From the NCBI RefSeq assembly GCF_001513965.1, contig NZ_KQ948019.1:246853-281356 (forward strand): DNA of 34,504 bases, read 5' to 3'. The notes beneath the pieces were generated by a model. The model had not been told where the DNA came from and searched no databases. It was given only the letters and a program-made list of their open reading frames with translations. The position numbers and the translations under genes are program-made. Below are positions 8,121 to 18,460 of this stretch, piece by piece (the stretch's first letter is position 1; every line of letters begins with the position of its first letter). Source of the stretch: Streptomyces cellostaticus (GTDB lineage Bacteria > Actinomycetota > Actinomycetes > Streptomycetales > Streptomycetaceae).

Positions 8121-9227
8121 ATGTCGAAACTCGGCAACCTCGGCGCCCGACTGCACCGCGGCGAAATCAGCTACGACTTCGTCGGCAAGCGCAAGATTTG
8201 GTACGGCATCTCCATCCTGATCACCATCACGGCCATCCTCGGCCTGTCGGTGCGCGGCCTGAACATGGGCATCGAGTTCCAGGGCGGAGCGGTCTTCACC
8301 ACGCCGACGAGCATGAGCACGTCGGTGGCGAAGGCGGAGGAGTACGCGAAGGAGGCCTCCGGCCACGAGGCGGTGGTGCAGAAGCTCGGCAACGGAAGCC
8401 TGCGCATCCAGATCGCCGGCATCGACACCGGCAAGTCCGACGAGATCAAGCAGACGCTGGCCAAGGACCTGAACCTCAACCCGGAGAAGCTCGCCGCCGA
8501 CCTGGTCGGCCCGAGCTGGGGTGAGCAGATCGCCAACAAGGCCTGGGAGGGCCTGGTGATCTTCATGGTGCTCGTGGTGATCTACCTGGCGATCGCCTTC
8601 GAGTGGCGCATGGCCGTCGCGGCCCTCGTCGCGCTGATCCACGACATCACCATCACGACGGGTATCTACGCCCTCGTCGGCTTCGAGGTCACGCCCGGTA
8701 CGGTCATCGGTCTGCTGACGATCCTCGGTTACTCGCTCTACGACACGGTCGTCGTCTTCGACAGCCTCAAGGAGCAGACGAAGGACATCACCAAGCAGAC
8801 CCGCTGGACGTACAGCGACATCGCCAACCGGTCGATCAACGGCACGCTGGTCCGCTCCATCAACACCACCGTGGTCGCCCTGCTGCCGGTGGCGGGCCTG
8901 CTGTTCATCGGCGGCGGCTTCCTCGGCGCAGGCACGCTGAACGACATCTCGCTGTCGCTGTTCGTCGGCCTCGCGGCCGGTGCGTACTCCTCGATCTTCA
9001 TCGCCACGCCGCTCGTCGCCGACCTCAAGGAGCGCGAGCCGGCGATGAAGGCGCTCACGAAGCGGGTCCTGGCCAAGCGCGCGCAGGCCGTCGAGGAGGA
9101 CTTCGTGGACGGGCAGTCCGTCGAGGGTGACGAGCCGGACGACGCCGCTCCCGCCGTGGTGGGGCCGCGCAACCAGCCCGCGTCCCGCAGCCGGGGCCGT
9201 GGCCGAGCCTCCGGGAAGCGCCGATGA
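8121..9227 (+). CDS. secF: Protein translocase subunit SecF
   Basis: SecF pairs with SecD in the membrane. The 368-residue protein starts with the typical YDFVGKRKIWY entry to TM1 (about 26-44), has the short extracytoplasmic domain with NMGIEFQGGAVF, and then five more helices at about 142-160, 166-186, 192-212, 250-270 and 276-298. The conserved LGYSLYDTVVVFD motif is at 202-214. After residue 310 the tail is cytoplasmic and ends in a very basic Arg/Gly/Ser cluster. ATG 8121 follows GAAGGA (8105-8110). Its stop overlaps the apt start (ATGA 9224-9227). Confidence 0.97.
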   Translation: MSKLGNLGARLHRGEISYDFVGKRKIWYGISILITITAILGLSVRGLNMGIEFQGGAVFTTPTSMSTSVAKAEEYAKEASGHEAVVQKLGNGSLRIQIAGIDTGKSDEIKQTLAKDLNLNPEKLAADLVGPSWGEQIANKAWEGLVIFMVLVVIYLAIAFEWRMAVAALVALIHDITITTGIYALVGFEVTPGTVIGLLTILGYSLYDTVVVFDSLKEQTKDITKQTRWTYSDIANRSINGTLVRSINTTVVALLPVAGLLFIGGGFLGAGTLNDISLSLFVGLAAGAYSSIFIATPLVADLKEREPAMKALTKRVLAKRAQAVEEDFVDGQSVEGDEPDDAAPAVVGPRNQPASRSRGRGRASGKRR

Positions 9228-9763
9228 CCGACATCAAGGAACTGCTGCTCAGCCGCATCCGTGATGTGGCCGACTACCCGGAGCCGGGCGTGATGTTCAA
9301 GGACATCACGCCGCTCCTGGCGGACCCGGCAGCCTTCACGGCCCTCACCGACGCGCTGGCCGAGATCGCCGCCAACACGGGTGCGACCAAGATCGTCGGC
9401 CTGGAGGCCCGGGGCTTCATCCTCGGCGCGCCGGTCGCGGTCCGGGCGGGCCTCGGCTTCATCCCCGTACGCAAGGCGGGCAAGCTCCCCGGGGCGACCC
9501 TGCGCCAGGCGTACGACCTGGAGTACGGCTCGGCGGAGATCGAGGTGCACGCGGAGGATCTGTCCTCCGGGGACCGTGTGCTGATCGTGGACGACGTTCT
9601 CGCCACGGGTGGCACCGCCGAGGCCGCGATCCAGCTCATCCACCGGGCCGGTGCCGAGGTCTCGGGCCTCGCGGTTCTCATGGAGCTGGGCTTCCTGGGC
9701 GGCCGAGCCCGCCTGGAGCCGGCCCTGAACGGGGCACCGCTGGAGGCGCTGCTCCAGATCTGA
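9224..9763 (+). CDS. apt: Adenine phosphoribosyltransferase
   Basis: Apt converts adenine and PRPP into AMP and diphosphate (purine salvage, cytoplasmic). The 179-residue protein shows the family block YPEPGVMFKDITPLL (18-32), the GLEARGFILG loop (59-68), and the PRPP-binding motif VLIVDDVLATGGT (119-131). The ATG overlaps the secF stop by 4 nt, so it is the last cistron of the yajC-secDF run. A strong terminator follows directly. In many actinobacteria the order secF-apt-relA is conserved, which puts purine salvage next to ppGpp metabolism. Confidence 0.97.
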   Translation: MTDIKELLLSRIRDVADYPEPGVMFKDITPLLADPAAFTALTDALAEIAANTGATKIVGLEARGFILGAPVAVRAGLGFIPVRKAGKLPGATLRQAYDLEYGSAEIEVHAEDLSSGDRVLIVDDVLATGGTAEAAIQLIHRAGAEVSGLAVLMELGFLGGRARLEPALNGAPLEALLQI

Positions 9764-9769
9764 GTGCGT

Positions 9770-9826
9770 AGCGGCCGTCGGCGAAGTACCGAGCAACCTC
9801 GGCTTCGCCTTCGGCCGCTTTGTGTT
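9770..9826 (+). terminator. Long composite terminator after apt
   Basis: AGCGGCCG (9770-9777) pairs with 9812-9819, then GGCGAAG (9780-9786) with 9803-9809, then CCGAG (9789-9793) with 9798-9802, with small internal mismatches. TTTGTGTTT follows. The hairpin begins 6 nt after the apt stop codon. Confidence 0.88.
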
Positions 9827-9880
9827 TCCCACCCGCACCACCCGTGCGGCTTTCGTCGCCCACTACCGGTGGCCCCCGTG

Positions 9881-10250
9881 GGGCACCTCCGCCGTCGGCG
9901 TCAGCCCGCAGAAGGGGCGTTTCCTCGGCGTTCGTGCCTGGTTGCTGGGCGCCTCGGCTGTGGGTGTGGGTCCGCGTTGAGGGGCGTTTCCTCGGCGTTC
10001 GTGCCTGGTTGCTGGGCGCCTCGGCCGTCGGCGTCAGCCCGTCGAGGGGCGTTTCCTCGGCGTCCGTGCCCGGCCGCAGGGCACCTCGGCCATCGGCGTC
10101 AGCCCGTCGAGGGGCGTTTCCTCGGCCTTCGCGCCCCGCCGCAGGGCACCCCCGCCGTCGGCGTCAGTCCCCGCCGAGGGCCGCTTCCTCGGCATCCGCG
10201 CCCCCTGCATGGCGCTTCCTCGGCGTCCGCGCCCCTGCAGGGCACCTCCC
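9881..10250. repeat. Tandem repeat, 65-67 bp period, about five copies
   Basis: Each unit has two halves: one starting GGGCACCTCGGCC and including GTCGGCGTCAGCCC, the other starting GGGGCGTTTCCTCGGCG. The second half recurs at 9914, 9981, 10046, 10111, about 10178 and, shortened, about 10209. Copies at 9914 and 9981 are identical for about 45 nt, which suggests recent duplication, while later copies have drifted. The period is not a fixed multiple of three, so it is not a protein repeat. Confidence 0.88.
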
Positions 10251-10366
10251 CGGCGTCAGGGGTCCCCCGTCCGAGGCTCCTCGGGCCCGCCCATTGCGCC
10301 CGATCCCCCCGGCAGCGCCCCGTGCCCAACCTCCGCTCACCCCCCCCGCCCGACACCTCGCAGTCA

Positions 10367-10413
10367 CCCCCGGAACACCCCGGCGACGTCCCCCGGAATC
10401 CCCCGGTACCCCC
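10367..10413 (-). repeat. Five C-runs; G-quadruplex-capable on - strand
   Basis: Runs of four or five C occur at 10367-10371, 10378-10381, 10390-10394, 10400-10404 and 10409-10413, separated by 4-8 nt, each followed by GG. The - strand therefore carries five G-runs with short loops, a classic quadruplex pattern. It lies about 120 nt upstream of the relA start. Confidence 0.6.
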
Positions 10414-10476
10414 TCGTGTTTCAGGGGTAGACGGTCCTCACATCTGCCTGAAGGCGATGACTAGGCGCAGGATCGA

Positions 10477-10482
10477 TACCAT
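10477..10482 (+). promoter_or_regulatory. Candidate relA -10 box TACCAT
   Basis: TACCAT fits TANNNT and would start transcription near 10489, about 45 nt before relA. No clear -35 is visible at 17-18 nt. Weak but well placed. Confidence 0.35.
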
Positions 10483-10533
10483 GGGGTCTCCGGAGCCTGA
10501 CCGGGGGACCCGGATCGCGCACGAGGAGTCCTC

Positions 10534-13083
<2,550 letters not shown>

Positions 13084-13095
13084 GCACGCCGGTAC

Positions 13096-13134
13096 GCAGA
13101 AGGGCCCCGTACGCAGCGTACGGGGCCCTTCTGC
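13096..13134. terminator. Bidirectional terminator between relA and DUF349 gene
   Basis: GCAGAAGGGCCCCGTACGC (13096-13114) pairs perfectly over 19 bp with 13116-13134 around a near-zero loop. Converging genes end on both sides (relA at 13083, the - strand gene at 13151), so one hairpin can serve both. The A/T pairs near the base give a short T stretch in both directions. Confidence 0.88.
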
Positions 13135-13150
13135 GCGTGAGAGGCGGGGA

Positions 13151-14380
13151 TCAGCCGCCGAACTCCTGCAGACCCTTCAGAGCCTGGTCCAGGAGCGCCT
13201 GGCGGCCCTCCAGCTCCCGCTCCAGCTTGTCGGCCTTGGCGTTGTTGCCCTGGGCACGCGCCTGCTCGATCTGCGCCCTCAGCTTGTCCACGGCGGCCTG
13301 CAGCTGACCGGTCAGACCCTCGGCACGCGCGCGTGCCTCCGGGTTCGTCCGGCGCCACTCGGCCTCCTCGGCCTCCTGGATGGCCCGCTCGACCGTGTGC
13401 ATCCGGCCCTCGACCTTCGGACGCGCATCCCGCGGGACGTGGCCGATGGCCTCCCAGCGCTCGTTGATCGAACGGAACGCGGCCCGGGCGCCCTTCAGGT
13501 CCGTGATCGGCAGGAGCTTCTCGGCCTCCTCGGCCAGCTCCTCCTTGAGCTTCAGGTTCTCCGACTGCTCGGCGTCCCGCTCGGCGAAGACCGAGCTGCG
13601 GGCGGCGAAGAACACGTCCTGGGCGCCGCGGAAGCGGTTCCACAGGTCGTCCTCGTGCTCGCGCTGGGCGCGGCCCGCGGCCTTCCACTCCGCCATCAGC
13701 TCGCGGTAGCGGGCCGCCGTCGGACCCCAGTCCGCCGAGCCGGACAGCGTCTCGGCCTCGGCGACCAGCCGCTCCTTGGTCTTGCGGGCCTCCTCGCGCT
13801 GCGCGTCGAGCTGCGCGAAGTGCGCCTTGCGGCGCTTGGAGAACGCCGACCGGGCGTGCGAGAAGCGGTGCCACAGTTCGTCGTCGGACTTGCGGTCCAG
13901 ACGCGGCAGCCCCTTCCAGGTGTCCACGAGGGCGCGCAGCCGCTCACCGGCGGCACGCCACTGGTCGGACTGCGCCAGCTGCTCCGCCTCGGTGACCAAG
14001 TCCTCCTTGGACTTGCGGGCCTCGTCGGACTGCTTGGCACGCTGCGCCTTGCGCTCCTCACGCCGGGCCTCGACCGTCGCCACGAGCTTGTCGAGGCGGG
14101 TCCGCAGCGCCTCCAGGTCGCCGACCGCGTGGTGCGCGTCCACCTGCTCGCGCAGGTGGCCGATCGCGGTCTGGGCGTCCTTCGCCGACAGGTCGGTGGT
14201 CTGTACTCGCTTCTCGAGGAGGCCGATCTCGACAACCAGGCCCTCGTACTTGCGCTCGAAGTAGGCAAGCGCCTCCTCAGGGGAGCCGGCCGCCCAGGAA
14301 CCGACGACCTGCTCGCCGTCGGCCGTACGCACGTACACGGTCCCCGTCTCGTCGACGCGGCCCCACGGGTCGCTGCTCAC
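13151..14380 (-). CDS. DUF349 coiled-coil protein
   Basis: The 409-residue cytoplasmic protein is highly charged (Arg, Glu, Ala, Lys) and almost wholly helical by composition. It contains about three copies of the DUF349 repeat (residues 121-188, 199-266 and 277-341), each with an [AE]AExL...W..A...[FY]R.L...W pattern followed by a DELW.RF-like segment (DDELWHRFSHAR, DDLWNRFRGAQ). The N-terminus (1-30) and the heptad-rich C-terminus (340-409) lie outside the repeats. The start GTG 14380 is preceded by GGAGGAGG on the - strand. The family has no firmly established function. It converges on relA and shares its terminator. Confidence 0.93.
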   Translation of the reverse strand: MSSDPWGRVDETGTVYVRTADGEQVVGSWAAGSPEEALAYFERKYEGLVVEIGLLEKRVQTTDLSAKDAQTAIGHLREQVDAHHAVGDLEALRTRLDKLVATVEARREERKAQRAKQSDEARKSKEDLVTEAEQLAQSDQWRAAGERLRALVDTWKGLPRLDRKSDDELWHRFSHARSAFSKRRKAHFAQLDAQREEARKTKERLVAEAETLSGSADWGPTAARYRELMAEWKAAGRAQREHEDDLWNRFRGAQDVFFAARSSVFAERDAEQSENLKLKEELAEEAEKLLPITDLKGARAAFRSINERWEAIGHVPRDARPKVEGRMHTVERAIQEAEEAEWRRTNPEARARAEGLTGQLQAAVDKLRAQIEQARAQGNNAKADKLERELEGRQALLDQALKGLQEFGG

Positions 14381-14533
14381 AGCGCCTCCTCCACATGATG
14401 CCTGCGGGGGGCCTCAGCACCCCCGGGCATCGTCCACAGTTTCGTCACGGCCAACATAGGCGACCAGCGGGTTGCCTGTCCGCATCCAGCGCGACCGAAT
14501 TCCGCAGCTGGCCGTCTGAGCGTTGCTACGACG

Positions 14534-15358
14534 TCAGGCCTTGGTGACCGTCGCCTTGTTGATCACGACCGTCGCGTTCGGGGCGCCGTCACCCTGGCCC
14601 GTGTTCTCGCCCGCGGCCGCGATCTTGTCCAGCACCTTCAGGCCCGCCGCGTCGATCGTGCCGAACGGCGTGTAGCTGGGCGGCAACGGACTGTCCTTGT
14701 AGACCAGGAAGAACTGGCTGCCGCCGGTGTGCTTCTGGCCGGTGTTGGCCATCGCCACCGTGCCCGCCGGGTACTTGTTGCCCTTCAGGCTCGAGTCCTT
14801 CAGGTTCTCGTCCGGGATCGTGTAGCCCGGGCCGCCGCTGCCGACGCCCGTCGGGTCGCCGCACTGCAGCACGTAGATGCCGTTCGTGGTCAGGCGGTGG
14901 CACTTGGTGTGGTCGAAGAAGCCCTTGCCCGCGAGGAAGTCGAACGAGTTCACCGTGTGCGGGGCCGCCGACGTCTTCAGCGCGATGCCGATGTCACCGC
15001 ACGTCGTCGCGAGCTTCATCGTGTACTTCGCCGACGTGTCGATCGACATCGCCGGCTCCTGCTTCCAGCTCTGCTTCTTGATCGAGCCCGCGGCCGGCTT
15101 CTCGCACGGGTCCGGCGCCTTGCTGCTGGGGCTCGCGCTGGGCGTGGTCTCGGAGCTCGCGTTGGTCTTCTTGTCGTCGCTGTTCTTCAGCACACCGGTC
15201 GTGTACAGCGCGACACTACCGATCACGACCACGCCGAGTACCGACGCGATCACGGAGTTGCGCATGCGTGCCTTGCGCCGCGCGCTGGTGCGCCGCTGCT
15301 GCTGCCGCAAGAACTTCTCCCGGGCGAGCTGACGCCGCCGCTGCTCCTGGCTGACCAC
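14534..15358 (-). CDS. Membrane-anchored cyclophilin-type peptidyl-prolyl isomerase
   Basis: Cyclophilins catalyse cis-trans isomerisation of proline bonds. The 274-residue protein starts with a strongly basic cytoplasmic segment (1-33), a membrane helix (34-56), a Ser/Thr/Pro/Ala linker (60-90) and a cyclophilin domain (about 110-274), so the domain faces outside. Catalytic Arg155, QCGDPTGVGSGGPGY (165-179), VAMANTG (201-207) and SQFFLVY (214-220) are recognisable. The usual Phe before HR in FHR is Cys153 here (KCHRL). Cysteines 85, 120, 153 and 166 lie in the exported part and could form disulfides. GTG 15358 follows an AGGAGAG site. It is divergent from the hydrolase gene; it belongs with envelope folding factors. 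Confidence 0.92.
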   Translation of the reverse strand: MVSQEQRRRQLAREKFLRQQQRRTSARRKARMRNSVIASVLGVVVIGSVALYTTGVLKNSDDKKTNASSETTPSASPSSKAPDPCEKPAAGSIKKQSWKQEPAMSIDTSAKYTMKLATTCGDIGIALKTSAAPHTVNSFDFLAGKGFFDHTKCHRLTTNGIYVLQCGDPTGVGSGGPGYTIPDENLKDSSLKGNKYPAGTVAMANTGQKHTGGSQFFLVYKDSPLPPSYTPFGTIDAAGLKVLDKIAAAGENTGQGDGAPNATVVINKATVTKA

Positions 15359-15473
15359 CGGGTTCTCTCCTCATGCGTGTCGTGTGTCGACCGGTACGCG
15401 TGCGTCCTGTGAGCCGACAGCCGCTTGTAGCCCCGTACCGTATATGGGTTCGCTGAGGAAACGGCAGCGCCGG

Positions 15474-15479
15474 TAGGCT
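15474..15479 (+). promoter_or_regulatory. Candidate -10 box TAGGCT of hydrolase-hisS
   Basis: TAGGCT fits the principal -10 pattern and lies in the 179-nt divergent gap, giving a leader of about 50 nt. The -35 is not clear. The same gap must also hold the - strand promoter of the cyclophilin gene, for which TACGGT read from the - strand (around 15435-15440) is a possible -10. Confidence 0.4.
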
Positions 15480-15537
15480 CTGGACCACAGGCTGACCGCT
15501 CGCAAGCCCTCCCGTATCGACACAACGAAGGACGATC

Positions 15538-16248
15538 GTGCTCATTGCCGGGTTCCCCGCCGGGGCCTGGGGGACGAACTGTTATCTCGTCGCCCCCGCC
15601 GCCGGTGAGGAGTGCGTGATCATCGACCCGGGCCACCAGGCCGCCCAAGGCGTCGAGGATGCGCTGAAGAAGCATCGGCTCAAGCCCGTCGCCGTCGTCC
15701 TCACCCACGGCCACATCGACCACGTGGCCTCGGTCGTCCCCGTGTGCGGCGCACACGGCGTACCGGCCTGGATCCACCCCGAGGACCGGTACATGATGAG
15801 CGACCCCGAGAAGGCGCTCGGCCGGTCCCTCGGCATGCCGCTGATGGGTGAGCTGACCGTGGGGGAGCCGGACGACGTCAAGGAGCTGACCGACGGCGCC
15901 CGCCTCGAGCTGGCCGGGCTGGAGTTCTCCGTCGCGCACGCACCGGGCCATACCAAGGGGTCGGTGACCTTCCGGATGCCCGAGACCGCGGAGATCCCTT
16001 CGGTCTTCTTCTCCGGGGATCTGCTGTTCGCCGGCTCCATCGGACGCACCGATCTGCCGGGTGGCTCCATGGAGGACATCCTCGACTCGCTGGCCCGTGT
16101 GTGCCTGCCGCTCGAGGACTCCACCGTGGTGCTCTCCGGCCACGGCCCCCAGACGACCATCGGCCAGGAGCGCGCCACCAACCCCTACCTGCGGCAGGTG
16201 GCGGCCGGCCTGGGAGCGAATGTCGACGCTCCCCGACGAGGAATGTGA
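15538..16248 (+). CDS. Metallo-beta-lactamase fold hydrolase, glyoxalase II-like
   Basis: The 236-residue protein is a single-domain MBL-fold hydrolase of the glyoxalase II-like group, probably acting on a thioester. The metal site is complete: THGHIDH (56-62; His57, His59, Asp61, His62), His138 in HAPGHTKGS, Asp161 in FFSGD and His202 in LSGHGPQT. FAGSIGRTDLPGG (164-176) is typical of this group. It lacks the C-terminal helical domain of classical glyoxalase II, so the substrate is open. GTG 15538 follows GAAGGAC (15527-15533). hisS starts 12 nt after its stop, so the two are co-transcribed. Confidence 0.92.
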   Translation: MLIAGFPAGAWGTNCYLVAPAAGEECVIIDPGHQAAQGVEDALKKHRLKPVAVVLTHGHIDHVASVVPVCGAHGVPAWIHPEDRYMMSDPEKALGRSLGMPLMGELTVGEPDDVKELTDGARLELAGLEFSVAHAPGHTKGSVTFRMPETAEIPSVFFSGDLLFAGSIGRTDLPGGSMEDILDSLARVCLPLEDSTVVLSGHGPQTTIGQERATNPYLRQVAAGLGANVDAPRRGM

Positions 16249-16260
16249 CGAGAGACCTCC

Positions 16261-17523
16261 GTGAGTACCTTTCAGGCCCCCAAGGGCACGTACGACCTGA
16301 TTCCGCCGGACTCCGCCAAGTACCTTGCGGTCCGCGAGGCGATCGCGGCCCCGCTGCGCAATTCCGGCTACGGCTACATCGAAACCCCCGGCTTCGAGAA
16401 CGTCGAACTCTTTGCACGCGGTGTCGGTGAGTCCACCGACATCGTCACCAAGGAGATGTACGTCTTCGAGACCAAGGGCGGCGACAGGCTGGCCCTGCGC
16501 CCGGAGACGACCGCTCCCGTGCTGAGGGCGGTCCTGGAGGCCAACCTGCACAAGACGGGCAACCTGCCGGTCAAGGTCTGGTACTCGGGCTCGCAGTACC
16601 GCTACGAGCGCCCGCAGAAGGGCCGCTACAGGCACTTCTCCCAGGTCGGCGCCGAAGCGATCGGCGCCGAGGACCCGGCGCTGGACGCCGAGCTGATCAT
16701 CCTGGCCGACCAGGCGTACCGCTCCCTGGGCCTCAGCAACTTCCGCATCCTGCTGAACAGCCTGGGCGACAAGGAGTGCCGGCCGCTGTACCGGGCAGCG
16801 CTCCAGGACTTCCTGCGCGGGCTCGACCTGGACGAGGACACCCGTCGGCGTGTCGACATCAACCCGCTCCGGGTCCTCGACGACAAGCGCGAGTCGGTCC
16901 AGAAGCAGCTCACCGGCGCGCCGCTGCTGCGCGACTACCTGTGCGACGCCTGCAAGGCGTACCACGAGGAGGTCCGCGAGCTGATCACGGCGGCGGGCGT
17001 GGTCTTCGAGGACGACCCGAAGCTGGTCCGAGGCCTGGACTACTACACCCGCACCACCTTCGAGTTCGTGCACGACGGTCTGGGCTCGCAGTCCGCGGTG
17101 GGCGGCGGCGGCCGCTACGACGGCCTGTCGGAGATGATCGGCGGTCCCGAACTGCCGTCGGTGGGCTGGGCGCTCGGCGTCGACCGCACGATCCTCGCCC
17201 TGGAGGCCGAGGGCGTGGAGCTGAACATCCCGTCCTCGACCAGCATCTACGCGGTGCCGCTCGGCGAGGAGGCCCGCCGCGTGCTGTTCGCGAAGGTCAC
17301 CGAGCTGCGCAAGGCCGGCGTCGCCGCGGACTTCTCCTACGGCGGCAAGGGCCTGAAGGGCGCCATGAAGAACGCCAACCGCAGCGGGGCCCGTTACGCG
17401 ATCGTCGCCGGTGAGCGTGACCTCGCCGAGGGCGTCGTCCAGCTCAAGGACATGGAGTCCGGCGAGCAGACGGCGATCGGTGTGAACGAGATCGTCGCCG
17501 AGCTGGAGTCGCGGCTCGGCTAG
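16261..17523 (+). CDS. hisS: Histidyl-tRNA synthetase
   Basis: HisRS charges tRNA-His. The 420-residue class II synthetase shows APKGTYD at the N-terminus, motif 1 around 25-55, [12 protein letters not shown] (79-90), motif 2 with [19 protein letters not shown] (106-124), the histidine-specific [15 protein letters not shown] (255-269), GGGGRYDGL (281-289), motif 3 with [11 protein letters not shown] (302-312), and the anticodon-binding domain (about 328-420). All landmarks are intact. GTG 16261 has a modest site, GAGAG (16251-16255). A terminator follows. Confidence 0.98.
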   Translation: MSTFQAPKGTYDLIPPDSAKYLAVREAIAAPLRNSGYGYIETPGFENVELFARGVGESTDIVTKEMYVFETKGGDRLALRPETTAPVLRAVLEANLHKTGNLPVKVWYSGSQYRYERPQKGRYRHFSQVGAEAIGAEDPALDAELIILADQAYRSLGLSNFRILLNSLGDKECRPLYRAALQDFLRGLDLDEDTRRRVDINPLRVLDDKRESVQKQLTGAPLLRDYLCDACKAYHEEVRELITAAGVVFEDDPKLVRGLDYYTRTTFEFVHDGLGSQSAVGGGGRYDGLSEMIGGPELPSVGWALGVDRTILALEAEGVELNIPSSTSIYAVPLGEEARRVLFAKVTELRKAGVAADFSYGGKGLKGAMKNANRSGARYAIVAGERDLAEGVVQLKDMESGEQTAIGVNEIVAELESRLG

Positions 17524-17537
17524 CCGCACGCGCGCGT

Positions 17538-17577
17538 GGGCGCCGGCTGCTCCCTGAGGGGCGTCCGGCGCCCTTGT
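17538..17577 (+). terminator. Terminator after hisS
   Basis: GGGCGCCGG (17538-17546) pairs with CCGGCGCCC (17565-17573), with a small CCC-TGA-GGG hairpin inside the loop; TTGTCGT follows. It begins 14 nt after the hisS stop codon. Confidence 0.78.
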
Positions 17578-17728
17578 CGTAGGCGGTGCGCGCGCTGTCC
17601 GGAACCGAACAGACGGCACCGGTCATACGTACACCCTTATGCGGAGCGAACGGTGAACACCCGCGCGCGTACGGCACAATGACCCCAGCCCGAAGATGGT
17701 CCAACTCTCAAGTGACGGAATCGGCGTG

Positions 17729-18385
17729 ATGAGCAAGACGACAGTCAAAGACGTCTCCACGGAGCCCGGGCCCGAGCGTGCCGCCGACGCACCCCGCACG
17801 GTGGGCGGCAGCCGCGCCTTCGCCCTGCTGCTGGTGATCAGCGGCGCGGCCGGACTGCTCGCCGCCTGGGTCATCACGATCGACAAGTTCAAGCTGCTGG
17901 AAGCCAAGGCCGCGGGCAAGACGTTCACCCCGGGGTGCAGCATCAACCCGGTCGTCTCCTGCGGCAGCGTCATGGAGAGCAAGCAGGCCGCCGTCTTCGG
18001 CTTCCCCAACCCGATGCTCGGCCTGGTCTGCTACGGCATCGTCATCTGCGTCGGCATGAGCCTGCTGACCCGCGCCCGCTTCCCCCGCTGGTACTGGCTG
18101 ACCTTCAACTTCGGCACCCTCTTCGGCGTCGCCTTCTGCACCTGGCTGCAGTTCCAGTCCCTGTACGAGATCAACGCGCTGTGCCTGTGGTGCTCGCTGG
18201 CCTGGGTCGCCACGATCACCATGTTCTGGTACGTCACCTCGTTCAACGTCCGTAACGACTTCCTGCCCGCCCCGCGCCCCCTCAAGAACTTCCTCGGCGA
18301 GTTCACCTGGGTGCTCCCGGTCACGCACGTCGGCATCATCGCCATGCTGATCCTGACCCGGTGGGGCAGCCACCTCTGGGCCTGA
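17729..18385 (+). CDS. Vitamin K epoxide reductase (VKOR) family protein
   Basis: Bacterial VKOR proteins pass electrons from a DsbA-like oxidase to quinone and so drive disulfide formation in exported proteins. The 218-residue protein has about five membrane helices (28-50, 94-115, 120-142, 148-172, 192-212). The catalytic pair is Cys152-Leu-Trp-Cys155, and the loop cysteines Cys70 and Cys78 (GCSINPVVSC) match the shuttle pair. Ser79 follows the second loop Cys, with NP and the conserved FGFPNP segment. No fused thioredoxin domain is present, so a separate partner is implied. I chose ATG 17729 (preceded by ACGGAA); ATG 17696, in frame, is an alternative that adds 11 residues. Confidence 0.92.
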   Translation: MSKTTVKDVSTEPGPERAADAPRTVGGSRAFALLLVISGAAGLLAAWVITIDKFKLLEAKAAGKTFTPGCSINPVVSCGSVMESKQAAVFGFPNPMLGLVCYGIVICVGMSLLTRARFPRWYWLTFNFGTLFGVAFCTWLQFQSLYEINALCLWCSLAWVATITMFWYVTSFNVRNDFLPAPRPLKNFLGEFTWVLPVTHVGIIAMLILTRWGSHLWA

Positions 18386-18447
18386 CCCGCGACCGCAGCG
18401 CTCCGGGCCCGGACGCCGGGCCCCACGGCGTTGTCAGTGCGGTGTCA

Positions 18448-18460
18448 TAGGGTTTCAGCG
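18448..18460 (+). promoter_or_regulatory. -10 box TAGGGT, likely leaderless rarA
   Basis: TAGGGT (18448-18453) is a near-consensus -10 and the GTG start at 18460 is exactly 7 nt beyond it. AGGG within the box could double as a weak ribosome site. TTGTCA at 18431-18436 is only 11 nt upstream, too close for a normal -35. Confidence 0.5.

Larger units (their letters stand above)
9827..10533 (+). other. Non-coding region before relA
   Basis: This roughly 700-nt stretch holds no credible gene. Frames open across it are made of repeated, Arg/Pro/Ala-rich sequence whose 65-67 bp period breaks any single reading frame. It contains a tandem repeat (9881-10250), a set of C-runs (10367-10413) and the likely relA promoter and leader (10441-10533). 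Confidence 0.8.

Noticed and set aside
9881..10250. CRISPR array
   Set aside because: Units are contiguous, without unique spacers, and no cas genes are present.
18431..18453. TTGTCA and TAGGGT as a full two-box promoter of rarA
   Set aside because: The spacing is 11 nt, too short for a principal sigma promoter; only the -10 box is kept.
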